Shown here in pieces: positions 17,171-25,242 of a stretch of 48,781 nucleotides of DNA. The notes beneath the pieces were generated by a model, which saw nothing but the letters and a program-made list of their open reading frames with translations, searched no databases and had not been told where the DNA came from. This stretch comes from Actinomycetota bacterium (GTDB lineage: Bacteria > Actinomycetota > Acidimicrobiia > Acidimicrobiales > JAJPHE01): assembly GCA_021325435.1 (NCBI GenBank), contig JAJPHE010000068.1, positions 1 to 48,781 on the forward strand, given 5' to 3'. The position numbers and the translations under genes are program-made. Numbering within the stretch: position 1 is the first letter of the stretch; every line of letters begins with the position of its first letter.

Positions 17171-18400
17171 ATGGGTTCCCCGCCGAGGTCCAAGCCCACC
17201 CGCCGGTGGCGCATCGGCGTGGTGCTCGCCATCGTCGCCCTCGGCGTGCTGGCGTCCCTGGTCAGCGTCCCCGGCCACCAGCAGGTCGTGCTGTTGGACC
17301 AGCTGGCCGCATCCGACGCCGCCGCCGCCGTTCGCTACCTACCCCCTCTCCGACCCCGGCCCGCCGGCCCGTGCGACCGGATCGAATCGGAGTACGAGGC
17401 GGGCAACGACCTGTTGAAGGGCCGCCGCGTCGGCTTCTACGCCCGGGCGTGGCCGAGCTACCAGGCCCTCCAGGCGCTCTACATCGCCTCGCTGTCCCCG
17501 GGGGCACGGTCGTGCCGGGCCGACCTCACCGACAACATGCGGGCCCTCGACGCCCACTACTGGGACGACACTTACGCCAGCCCGGCTGCCTTCGACCAGG
17601 GCCCGCACGCCTTCCACCTGCCGTGGGACGCACCCCGGGTGGACGACAGCCTCTGGCTGGGGCTGGCGGCGACCCGGGCCTACACCCTGACCCACGACCG
17701 GGCTTTCCTCGAAAGAGCAGAGGCGGTCTTCCGGTTGGCGGTGGGCAACTGGGACCCGAGGAAGGGCGGCGTCTACTGGGAGTACCACACGTCAGGGGCG
17801 ACCAACCACGACAAGACGGTCGTGTCCAACGCCCCCGCCGCCCTGCTGGGGGCGGCCCTGTACTCGCAGACCGGCGACCAGATCTACCTGGCCTGGAGCG
17901 AGCGGATGGTGGACTGGGCGGAGGCGAACCTGCTCGACGCCCAGACCGGCCTCTACAACGACCACGTCGACGACGACGCCCGTCCGGCCAGCGTCGGCAC
18001 CGCCAAGTTCACCTACAACCAGGGCGTCATGGTCGGCGCCATCGCCGCCCTCTCCGTGCTGGACCCCGGCAGGTACCGGCTCAGCGACGCCGTCGACCTG
18101 GCCCGGCGATCGATGTCGTACTTCGCCGCCCATCACGCCTACGGCCAGCCCAGCTTCGACGCCATCTGGGCCGACAACCTGCTGGCGACCGCCGGCCTCT
18201 ACCGCAACGCCGCTTTCACCAACGAGGCCCGGTCAGCGGTCGAGCTGGCGTTGAAGGCGGAGCCCGGCGGCGGCAGCCTCATCGCCGACGGCAGCGACAC
18301 CGCTCTCACGGAGTTGGCCCACCTGTCGGCCAATCGCTACCTGCAGCTGTCCTATGTGAGCTCAGGCCCGGTCCCGAGATCCGTCAGCCAGGCTGGCTGA
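17171..18400 (+). CDS. Glycoside hydrolase family 76 (alpha-1,6-mannanase-like) protein
   Basis: A 409-residue protein with an N-terminal membrane anchor or signal (RRWRIGVVLAIVALGVLASL, about 11-31). The remainder resembles a GH76 (alpha/alpha)6 barrel: the adjacent aspartates Asp158-Asp159 in RVDDSLWLGLA match the catalytic pair, followed by GGVYWEY, NAPAALLGAALY and the aromatic YNQGVMVGAIAAL. GH76 enzymes cut alpha-1,6-linked mannan, which in actinobacteria may be envelope lipomannan or fungal-type mannan; either role is possible. No clear Shine-Dalgarno precedes ATG 17171. The 3' end overlaps the convergent VC0807-like gene by 17 bp. Confidence 0.85.
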   Translation: MGSPPRSKPTRRWRIGVVLAIVALGVLASLVSVPGHQQVVLLDQLAASDAAAAVRYLPPLRPRPAGPCDRIESEYEAGNDLLKGRRVGFYARAWPSYQALQALYIASLSPGARSCRADLTDNMRALDAHYWDDTYASPAAFDQGPHAFHLPWDAPRVDDSLWLGLAATRAYTLTHDRAFLERAEAVFRLAVGNWDPRKGGVYWEYHTSGATNHDKTVVSNAPAALLGAALYSQTGDQIYLAWSERMVDWAEANLLDAQTGLYNDHVDDDARPASVGTAKFTYNQGVMVGAIAALSVLDPGRYRLSDAVDLARRSMSYFAAHHAYGQPSFDAIWADNLLATAGLYRNAAFTNEARSAVELALKAEPGGGSLIADGSDTALTELAHLSANRYLQLSYVSSGPVPRSVSQAG

Positions 18401-19136
18401 CGTTCTCCTGAACCGCCACGGGAGCGACGGCAACTGAGGGGTACACCAGCCCTTCCTCCTCGTACAGCTGCTCCCCGATCCGGCGGGCGCGCTTGCTGAA
18501 CCAGATGGTGAAAGCGAACAGCCCGCCGAAGACGGTGCCGGCCAGGGCAGGCGACGCGGCCAGGAACGGGCCGGTCGGCAACACGACCGCCAGCACGACC
18601 CGCAGCCCCGCCTCGACCATCAGCCCCACGCCCCAGCAGGCGGTGATGATGGCGAACGTCCGGGGGGCGGTGGGCATCTCATAGAGCTCGTCGTAGGCCC
18701 GGAGCTTGTCGGGGTCGTTGCCGGCGGACAGGGCCCGGCCGATGAAGAACATGATCGGGCGCGGCCAGAACAGTGACGCCAGGCACGCCACCCCGAACAT
18801 GGCGGTGAACGCCGAATCCCTCACCTTGAGGACGAAGGCGCTGCCGCCCAGCGCTACCGAGGCGATGATGCCGGCCACGAAGCCGAACAGGACGATCAGC
18901 CCGATGGGGTCCACCCGTCTTTTGCGCAGCCACTCGATGAGCACCCAGGCGGCGGCCGGGGCGCCGGCGATCATCAACGCCGGCGCGTCACCGTGAACGT
19001 GGCTGCGCACCATGTAATAGACGACCAGGGGGACGATGGCCCCGCCCACCACGCTCGGCGCCATGGCCCGGGGCGACGGCGCCCCCGGCTCCCACGCCGG
19101 CTCTGCGACGGCTTCGGGCCCACGTGGTTGCATCAT
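18384..19136 (-). CDS. VC0807-family integral membrane protein
   Basis: A 250-residue membrane protein with about five to six hydrophobic segments. The stretch VDPIGLIVLFGFVAGIIASV, then VRDSAFTAMFGVACLASLFW and PRPIMFFIGRALSAG, fits the VC0807-like family of uncharacterised inner-membrane proteins. ATG 19136 is chosen because AGGAG lies 6 nt upstream; a second ATG follows immediately. The C-terminal tail is hydrophilic. No function is established for the family. Confidence 0.72.
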   Translation of the reverse strand: MMQPRGPEAVAEPAWEPGAPSPRAMAPSVVGGAIVPLVVYYMVRSHVHGDAPALMIAGAPAAAWVLIEWLRKRRVDPIGLIVLFGFVAGIIASVALGGSAFVLKVRDSAFTAMFGVACLASLFWPRPIMFFIGRALSAGNDPDKLRAYDELYEMPTAPRTFAIITACWGVGLMVEAGLRVVLAVVLPTGPFLAASPALAGTVFGGLFAFTIWFSKRARRIGEQLYEEEGLVYPSVAVAPVAVQENVSQPG

Positions 19137-19278
19137 GTCTCTCCTAAGCTGGGCGCCGGGGCCCATCATGAGACATTTCGGGGGCGTGCCTCACACCTCC
19201 TGCCCTGGTCAGAGGCCAGATCCCCCGAATGACCACACTCTGCCACCAACACCTGCACACCCGACCAGGCTCGCGGTC

Positions 19279-20271
19279 ATGGTTGCGGCGGTTGCCACCT
19301 ATGTTCTCTTGGTGATCCGAACGGGCCGCCTGCGGTCCGCCGCAGCCGTAGTGATTGCGGCGGTGACGTTCAGCGGCTGTTCGTCCGGGGCCATCCCCCA
19401 GGCATCCACCAGCCCACCGGGGACGGCCGCCTGTGCCCGTCCCCTTCCTCATTCCGCCGGCCAGTCGTCCCAGTCCATCTCCTTCGAGAGCGTGACCCGC
19501 ACCTACCAGCTCTACGTGCCGACCTCATACGACGGCCGCCGCCGGGTGCCGGTGGTGTTCGAGTTCCACAGCTACGGCTCCAACGCCAGCCAGCAGATCC
19601 TCTACGGCAACTTCGAGCCGCTCGCCGACCGCCACGACTTCCTCGTCGTCGCCCCCGACGGCCAGGGATCTCCCCGCCAGTGGGGACTGGTGGGCGGTCT
19701 CGTGCCGGGCGGCCAGGACGACGTGGTGTTCACCCTCGCCCTTCTCAGCCACCTCGAGCACCAGCTGTGCGTCGACAGCGGCCGGGTCTACGCCACCGGC
19801 ATGTCCGACGGCGGTGTGATGACCTCGGTGCTGGCCTGCCGGGCTCCGAGGCAGTTCGCCGCCTTCGCCACCGTGGCCGGCAACCTCTACGGCATCGGCT
19901 GCACCACCTCGAGCCCTCCGGTGCCGATGCTGATGTTCCACGGCACCGCCGACCCGACCATCCCCTACGCCGGGGGCCGGGTGACCTGCTGTGGCAACCC
20001 CACCTTTCCGTCGGTGGCGTCGGTAACGGCCTCGTGGGCCTCACACGACCACTGCAACCCGTCGCCCACGACCTCGTCACCGTCGGCCGACGTCAAGCTC
20101 ACGTCCTATTCGGCATGCGCGCCAGGGTCGACGGTCGAGCTCTACACCCTGGTGGGGGACGGCCACACCTGGCCGGGGTCCTCCTTCCCGCTGCCGGTGC
20201 TCGGCGCCACCAGCACGGAACTCAACGCCTCGGCGACGATCTGGTCGTTCTTCGCCGCTCACCGCATCTGA
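19279..20271 (+). CDS. Lipoprotein esterase, PHB depolymerase/feruloyl esterase (LpqC-like) family
   Basis: An alpha/beta hydrolase of about 330 residues. Numbering from ATG 19279, the nucleophile is Ser176 in GMSDGG, the acid is Asp225 in HGTADPTIPY and the base is His296 in GDGHTWPG. RTYQLYVPTSYDGRRRVPVV and FEFHSYGSN are the usual opening and oxyanion strands. The N-terminal segment VIRTGRLRSAAAVVIAAVTF ends in SGC, a lipobox-like site, so the enzyme is probably membrane-anchored. The in-frame GTG 19312 would give a classic lipoprotein signal peptide and may be the true start. Substrates in the family are short polyhydroxyalkanoates, acetylxylan or feruloyl esters. Confidence 0.83.
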   Translation: MVAAVATYVLLVIRTGRLRSAAAVVIAAVTFSGCSSGAIPQASTSPPGTAACARPLPHSAGQSSQSISFESVTRTYQLYVPTSYDGRRRVPVVFEFHSYGSNASQQILYGNFEPLADRHDFLVVAPDGQGSPRQWGLVGGLVPGGQDDVVFTLALLSHLEHQLCVDSGRVYATGMSDGGVMTSVLACRAPRQFAAFATVAGNLYGIGCTTSSPPVPMLMFHGTADPTIPYAGGRVTCCGNPTFPSVASVTASWASHDHCNPSPTTSSPSADVKLTSYSACAPGSTVELYTLVGDGHTWPGSSFPLPVLGATSTELNASATIWSFFAAHRI

Positions 20272-20297
20272 ATCCGGACGCCGTGGGCGGTGGGGCC

Positions 20298-20328
20298 GGC
20301 CCCGGGGTGTTAGGGCACCGCCGGGGCC
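20298..20328. terminator. Bidirectional terminator hairpin
   Basis: GGCCCCGG (20298-20305) pairs with CCGGGGCC (20321-20328), and inside it GGTG (20306-20309) pairs with CACC (20316-20319). It lies between two convergent stops (20271 and 20346) and can serve both genes. Confidence 0.75.
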
Positions 20329-20345
20329 AAAGCACCGTGGCCGAC

Positions 20346-20660
20346 TCAGCCGTTGATGTACTCCATCCCCTTGAGGATGCCCGGCATCGCCGTCTCGAGT
20401 TCGAGGACGACTCTCGATTCGAGCTCGAGGAACTCGCTCAGAGCCAGGCTGATCTCGAGGCTGAACTGGTGGGCGGCGTCACCGTCAGCCGCTCTGACGA
20501 CCGTCGACCCGCCTGACGCGTCAGCGTTGATGTACCAGTTGATCCGCTCAAGATTGGGGTCCTCGGCCATCCGAGCCTCGATCTTGCCCCAGGTGCTCAT
20601 CATTCGGTTCGCCTGCTCCGGAGAGAGCGGGCGCGACTTCCACGTGGTCTGAACCAGCAT
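20346..20660 (-). CDS. Small conserved-looking protein of unknown function (possible DUF3303-like)
   Basis: A 104-residue soluble protein. It begins MLVQTTWKSRPLSPEQANRM, contains RINWYINADASGGSTVVRAA and ends in an acidic helical region (SEFLELESRVVLELETAMPG). Alternating strands and helices suggest a ferredoxin-like (dimeric alpha/beta barrel) fold, as in DUF3303-type proteins, but I cannot confirm the family. ATG 20660 is preceded by AAGGA. Codon use looks normal, supporting a real gene. No functional context. Confidence 0.65.
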   Translation of the reverse strand: MLVQTTWKSRPLSPEQANRMMSTWGKIEARMAEDPNLERINWYINADASGGSTVVRAADGDAAHQFSLEISLALSEFLELESRVVLELETAMPGILKGMEYING

Positions 20661-21027
20661 CTTGCTGTCCTTCCCGGGCCGCCGGGTGCGGGCCTCAGGA
20701 CCCGAGTGTGCAAGGTGGTCGTCGCTGCCTCAATGGCTCGTTCTAGGCATGACAGCCGACGAATGGAGCCGACGGACCGTTGACGCCGCCTCCGACGCGA
20801 GGCCGGCGCCGGCACGACTCACGAGACGACCGCGGCCCCGCCAGGGTCAGACCGGGGTGCCCTTTTTCTGCCGGGCTGCTCCTCTCGGCCCCATGTACCG
20901 GAAGGCGTAGTCATCACCGACCAGGCCAAAACGGTCACTTCTCGCTATGGCGATATCCGCCCGAACGGTTGATGGTTACTTCCGGGCGGGACCGGGCGTC
21001 TCGCGTCTATTCGACACGGAGGACCGG
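20661..21027. other. 367-nt divergent intergenic region
   Basis: No convincing coding sequence. It contains a hairpin CCGCCCG (20957-20963)/CGGGCGG (20983-20989) about 40 nt upstream of the LPXTG gene and in its 5' leader, and a Shine-Dalgarno GGAGG just before ATG 21028. No promoter stands out. Confidence 0.5.
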
Positions 21028-23061
21028 ATGAGGCGGCGCGTATTGCAGAAGCGGGCGGGAGTGGCTTGTCTGGCGGCGGGAGCGGTCATATTGGCCCAAC
21101 CGGTCGTCGGGATGACGGCAAGCGCCCCCCAGAACGGGACGGGCACCTCGTCGGTCGTGGTGTCCCTGCCCCAGGCGACCGTCACCGATCCGACCGGCGC
21201 CAGCCACAGCGTCAACCTCGGCAGCCTGACGGTGTCGGCGGCCTCGGCGCCCAAGCTGCTCAGCTCGCTGGGCTTCTCGGGTGCGGCCGCCCTCGGCCAG
21301 GCCGTCCCGGGCAAGGCCATGGACTCCTCCCAGGGGACCGTCTCGGGCAGCGTCACCGTGCCGGTCAGCGCCGGGCCGGTGACGGGGTCGGTCAACCTCG
21401 CCAGCTACCTGCTCCAGTCGGCATCGGGCACGGCGACCGGCCAGCTGTCGGCCCTTACCGGCGGCCTCAACGTGGCCCCGCTCAGCCTCACCACCACCCT
21501 CGGCCAGCACGGGCTGTCGAGCCAGGTCAGCCCGACCCAGGCGGTGTCGTCGCTCGGTGTCAACAGCCCGGCGGTCTCCCTGAAGCTGTCGGACCTGCTG
21601 CCGGCGAACGTGCTCAACGGGCTGCCCCTCGGGGAGATCCTCGCTCTGATCAGCAGCCTTCACCTCAACGTGGGCGCCACCTTGCAGTCGGAGATCTCCC
21701 AGGTCCAGGCGACTCTCACCACGCTGCAGCAGCTGTCGACCGACACGGCACAGCTGTCGAGCGCCGAGAGCCAGCTGAACTCGCTGATCGCCTCCAACAC
21801 CCAGATCCAGCAGGCTCAGGCGGCGGTGACCAGCAACCAGACCGCGCTCACCACGGCGCAGAACGCCCTCAGCGCCGCCCAGAACACCCTCTCGGTCGAC
21901 CAGACGGCGGCGCAGACCGCGTGCGCCGGCCCGCTGAACGGCACCCCGGGCTGCACCACCGCCCAGCAGCTGGTGGCGACCCAGCAGGCCACCGTCACCA
22001 CCGACCAGGCCAACGTGACCAGCGCCCAGAACCAGCTGGCCACCGACCAGGCCACCCTCAACAGCCTGCTCAACGCCTCGCCGGGGTCGACGCTGGCCAC
22101 CGTGCAGGCTCAGGTGAACAGCCTGACCACGACCATCAACGGACTGCTCAGCACCCTCAGCGGCCAGCTCGGCTCGCTGCCGGACCTCACCAGCCTGGTG
22201 AAGAACCTGGTGGCGGCACTGGGCAACGCCCCGCTGGTCAGCCTGGGCAGCGTCGGGATGACCATCACATCGACGGCCAACAGCCTGTCGGGGTCGTCCT
22301 CGGTGACCTGCACCCCGGGCGGTCTCACCGTGCTCGGTAGCACGCTGCCGGTGCCCGACTGCCAGACCCTCTCCAACCTGCTCGCCTCGGTCAGCAGCCA
22401 GGTAGCCGGCGCCCTGGCCGTCCTACCCGCCGCCGTGCGTCCCTCGGTGACGCTCAGCGGGCTGGCCCCGACCAGCACGGGCACGTCGGCGCCCAATGCC
22501 AAGGGCGTCACCTCCTCGAGCGCCGGGCTGTCCCCGCTCCACCTGGCCATCGGGGCCATCAGCCTCAAGGGCCTGGCTGACCAACTCACCTCTCAGCTGG
22601 AAGGCGCCCTGTCCCAGGTGCAGGCGGTGAACAGCCTGATGGTCCGGGCTCCGAGGCTGGCCGCCAGGGCCCATGCCGTCACCGTGCCGGCCGGGCTCAG
22701 CGCGCTGGTGAGCAGCGTCCAGACCCAGCTTCAAGCTCTGCCCACCGGCAGCGCCCTGGCCGGCCTCTCCACCGTCGGCCTGGACACCACCATGGTCGGC
22801 ATCGGCACCCAGTCGAGCTTCCAGCCCCTGCCCGCCACGGCGGCTCCTTCGTCTGCGCCCACCCCGGGCGCCTCGGGTGGGACGGGCTCGCCCGTCGCCC
22901 CCGGCTCCCTCCCCCACACGGGCAGCAACAGCCTGGCCGACCTGGCCGCCGGCCTGCTTCTGATGGTGGTCGGGGCAGAGCTGCTCACCATCACCCGGCT
23001 GCGGGAGGCCGCCGCCCAGCGGCGCCTGGCCCGGGTGACGGCCCGCAACCTGACCAGCTGA
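21028..23061 (+). CDS. LPXTG-type surface protein with Gln/Ala/Thr-rich coiled-coil stalk
   Basis: A 677-residue exported protein. Signal peptide about 1-36 (RRRVLQKRAG, hydrophobic run, VVGMTASA). The N-terminal 200 residues are Ser/Gly/Thr/Leu-rich beta-type sequence. From about 215 to 375 there is low-complexity helical heptad-like sequence (TLTTLQQLSTDTAQLSSAES, VTSNQTALTTAQNALSAAQN). The C-terminus is a sorting signal: LPHTG at 628-632, a hydrophobic segment (LADLAAGLLLMVVGAELLTI) and a basic tail. It should be covalently attached to the wall by a sortase, none of which is encoded here. ATG 21028 is chosen because GGAGG lies 7 nt upstream. Adhesion or stalk function is only a guess. Confidence 0.85.
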   Translation: MRRRVLQKRAGVACLAAGAVILAQPVVGMTASAPQNGTGTSSVVVSLPQATVTDPTGASHSVNLGSLTVSAASAPKLLSSLGFSGAAALGQAVPGKAMDSSQGTVSGSVTVPVSAGPVTGSVNLASYLLQSASGTATGQLSALTGGLNVAPLSLTTTLGQHGLSSQVSPTQAVSSLGVNSPAVSLKLSDLLPANVLNGLPLGEILALISSLHLNVGATLQSEISQVQATLTTLQQLSTDTAQLSSAESQLNSLIASNTQIQQAQAAVTSNQTALTTAQNALSAAQNTLSVDQTAAQTACAGPLNGTPGCTTAQQLVATQQATVTTDQANVTSAQNQLATDQATLNSLLNASPGSTLATVQAQVNSLTTTINGLLSTLSGQLGSLPDLTSLVKNLVAALGNAPLVSLGSVGMTITSTANSLSGSSSVTCTPGGLTVLGSTLPVPDCQTLSNLLASVSSQVAGALAVLPAAVRPSVTLSGLAPTSTGTSAPNAKGVTSSSAGLSPLHLAIGAISLKGLADQLTSQLEGALSQVQAVNSLMVRAPRLAARAHAVTVPAGLSALVSSVQTQLQALPTGSALAGLSTVGLDTTMVGIGTQSSFQPLPATAAPSSAPTPGASGGTGSPVAPGSLPHTGSNSLADLAAGLLLMVVGAELLTITRLREAAAQRRLARVTARNLTS

Positions 23062-23080
23062 CATAGAAAAGACCCCACGG

Positions 23081-23108
23081 AGGCGGCCTGGCGTACGCCA
23101 GGCCGCCT
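23081..23108 (+). terminator. Perfect 28-nt palindromic terminator
   Basis: AGGCGGCCTGGCGT and its exact reverse complement meet at 23094/23095, 20 nt after the LPXTG gene stop, giving a 14-bp stem (minus loop-closing pairs) preceded by an A-rich stretch. The downstream gene is convergent, so it may serve both. Confidence 0.8.
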
Positions 23109-23244
23109 TCGACGCGCCTTGCCCAGGTGGAGCCCACCCAGGCGCCGCCGATCTAGTGGGACGGCACCGGGCCGCTCGTCAGCGTGCGCCCCGTCGATGC
23201 GCCTCAGGGCCCGTACCGCTATTGGGTCCTCCGACGCTGGGGTC

Positions 23245-25134
23245 CTACCGAGGTTGAGGTCCCTCCGCCCGGGCGGCGAGAGAGACCAGAGACGGCGACA
23301 GGGCCAGCCCCAGCTCGTCCATGGCCGACCGGGCCCGCCTAACCATCAGCACCGCCTTTGACAACCAGCCCCGCTCCACGAGGAGCCGGGCGGCGAGGTC
23401 GTAATGAGCCTCGTTGTAGCGGTCCAACTCGATGCTCTGTTCGAGGAGCCGAACGGCCTCACGGACGTCGTCAGCGTCAACGGCGGCGGCGACGAGAATC
23501 TGGAGCATGTCGATGTGGCGGCGAAGCAGCCGCTCACGGATGACAGTCGTCCACCCGGCGTAACGGTCGGCCGGCAGGAACTCTCCGCGGTAAAGCTCGA
23601 TGGCGCGCTGAGCGAAGCTCGCGGCCGGCCGCCCGGCGGCGAACTCCGCCGCGGCCTGGTTCACCACCGTTTCCAGCTCGAGGACATCGACGACGACGTC
23701 GGGGGAGATCTGGAGCATCTCGCCGTCGCGCAGAACCACCTCACCGCAGGCGGCCCGGGCCCGACTGAGCACGTTGCGCAGGCGCCGACGCGCCTCACCG
23801 GGCTCGCCGTTGGGCCACAGCTCTTCTCCCACTTGGTCGAGCGAGACCTTCTCGAGGGCACAGACCATCTTGACCAGAAGGCCGGCGGACCCTCTGGGGG
23901 TGCAGTCGGACTCGCCCCGGAGGACGGCGAAGTCACCCAGCAGGCGGACTTCCGTCGTCGAGCCGGGCGCCGGTGATGGCCCGGGGACCCCCTGCCCACG
24001 AGCATGAGACGGGACGGCGGCCTGTCCGTTGCTGGCGACGGCGATCTTCACCTGGCGGTGCTGGCTCGGGGTGAGCCGGTACTGAAGAGCCGGCCCGATC
24101 AGGGGATGGGCGAGCTGGGCCCCTCCTATGCCGTTGCGAACGAGGCCCCGGTGGTTGGCCTCGTCCAGGGCTTCATCGCCAACGCCCAGGGTGCCGAGCA
24201 CCGAGCTCAGCGCGTCCGGATCGCGTTCGGTCATGGCGACGGCCAGAGTGGCCAAGCCGGTGGAATCATCGATTTGGGCAAGATCGAAGGCCGTGGTCAC
24301 TCGTTCGCCGACCGGCAGGGGGTCAGGAATGGGAGCCACGCCGGCGAGAACGGCGGGGGTGAGGCGGCTGACGACCTCGACGATTCCGAGCGGGTTGGCC
24401 CCCGTCAGGTTGATCAGCTGGTTCGCCACCGCCGGTGCCACCCTCGAGCCGGCGGTTGACTGGAGGAGGGCGTACACCGCCGAACTCGGCAGCGGACCGA
24501 GCGTTATCTGCTCAAGACCTTCCAGCAGACCCCGTCGGCCGTCTTCGCTGGCGGTCACGACCATGGCCACCGGCCGACCATGGAGTCGCCGGGCAGCCAG
24601 GGCGAGCACTTCCGCCGAGACGTAGTCCAAGTGGTGGAAGTCGTCCACCGCCACCAGGCACGGCTGACCGTCGGCCGACCAGCATTCGACGAGGGACTCG
24701 GCGCAACGCAACCGTGCCACCTCGTCGCCCGAGTCCGAGCTGGCTAGCTCGGGGCCGCAGTCCCATCCGCCGGGCGGCCCGGCCATGTCGGCCCGCAGTC
24801 TGCTCAGGCCGGCGCCGGGCACACCGGCCTCGGACCGGATGCCATCGAGCCGCAGCAGATAGGAGCAGACCCCAGAGGCCACCAAGGCGTCGAGCAGGGT
24901 GGTTCGGCCAGATCCCGGAGCACCGACGACGGTGATCGCCGCCCCGTCGCCGGCCGCGGCCCGGCGGACGAAATGTTGCAGCCGGGCTAGCTCCTCCCGT
25001 CGGCAAGCAAGGGTCGGCGCGCCAAGCTCAGGTTCTGTCCCCACTGGCACTCCCACCTTGGTCGCCGGCTCTCTCGCCGGCCGACGCCTTCCCTCTCCCA
25101 CGTCACCTCTCGATGCCGGGGACCGCGCCTCCAT
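23245..25134 (-). CDS. AAA-ATPase/SARP-type regulator (ATPase first, winged helix and BTAD last)
   Basis: A 629-residue predicted regulator. The N-terminal half is a STAND/AAA-type ATPase: Walker A GAPGSGRTT (71-79), Walker B LVAVDD (160-165), and sensor-like VVTASEDGRRG. The C-terminal half reads EVRLLGDFAVLRG (from about 395), an OmpR-like winged helix (LWPNGEPGEARRRLRNVLSR), then a BTAD domain (about 487-620: FAQRAIELYRGEFLPADRYA, LLEQSIELDRYNEAHYDLAA). SARP proteins of AfsR type carry these parts in the opposite order. ATG 25134 has GAGG upstream. It sits at the downstream edge of the CWB2 cluster and may control it, which is inference. Confidence 0.86.
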   Translation of the reverse strand: MEARSPASRGDVGEGRRRPAREPATKVGVPVGTEPELGAPTLACRREELARLQHFVRRAAAGDGAAITVVGAPGSGRTTLLDALVASGVCSYLLRLDGIRSEAGVPGAGLSRLRADMAGPPGGWDCGPELASSDSGDEVARLRCAESLVECWSADGQPCLVAVDDFHHLDYVSAEVLALAARRLHGRPVAMVVTASEDGRRGLLEGLEQITLGPLPSSAVYALLQSTAGSRVAPAVANQLINLTGANPLGIVEVVSRLTPAVLAGVAPIPDPLPVGERVTTAFDLAQIDDSTGLATLAVAMTERDPDALSSVLGTLGVGDEALDEANHRGLVRNGIGGAQLAHPLIGPALQYRLTPSQHRQVKIAVASNGQAAVPSHARGQGVPGPSPAPGSTTEVRLLGDFAVLRGESDCTPRGSAGLLVKMVCALEKVSLDQVGEELWPNGEPGEARRRLRNVLSRARAACGEVVLRDGEMLQISPDVVVDVLELETVVNQAAAEFAAGRPAASFAQRAIELYRGEFLPADRYAGWTTVIRERLLRRHIDMLQILVAAAVDADDVREAVRLLEQSIELDRYNEAHYDLAARLLVERGWLSKAVLMVRRARSAMDELGLALSPSLVSLAARAEGPQPR

Positions 25135-25242
25135 TTTGACCTCTGCTCGTAGCGGATGCCTGGACGATGGTGATCATTTTTGAGCCATTGACAGCTGGGG
25201 CTGATCTGTGTGTCGACCGCAGCTTGCGTCTGGAGCGACGCT

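Noticed and set aside
20661-21027. Small coding sequences between the 104-aa gene and the LPXTG gene
   Set aside because: Short frames here lack ribosome-binding sites and domain-like sequence; the only in-frame extension of the LPXTG gene (from 20947) bypasses its Shine-Dalgarno site and signal peptide.
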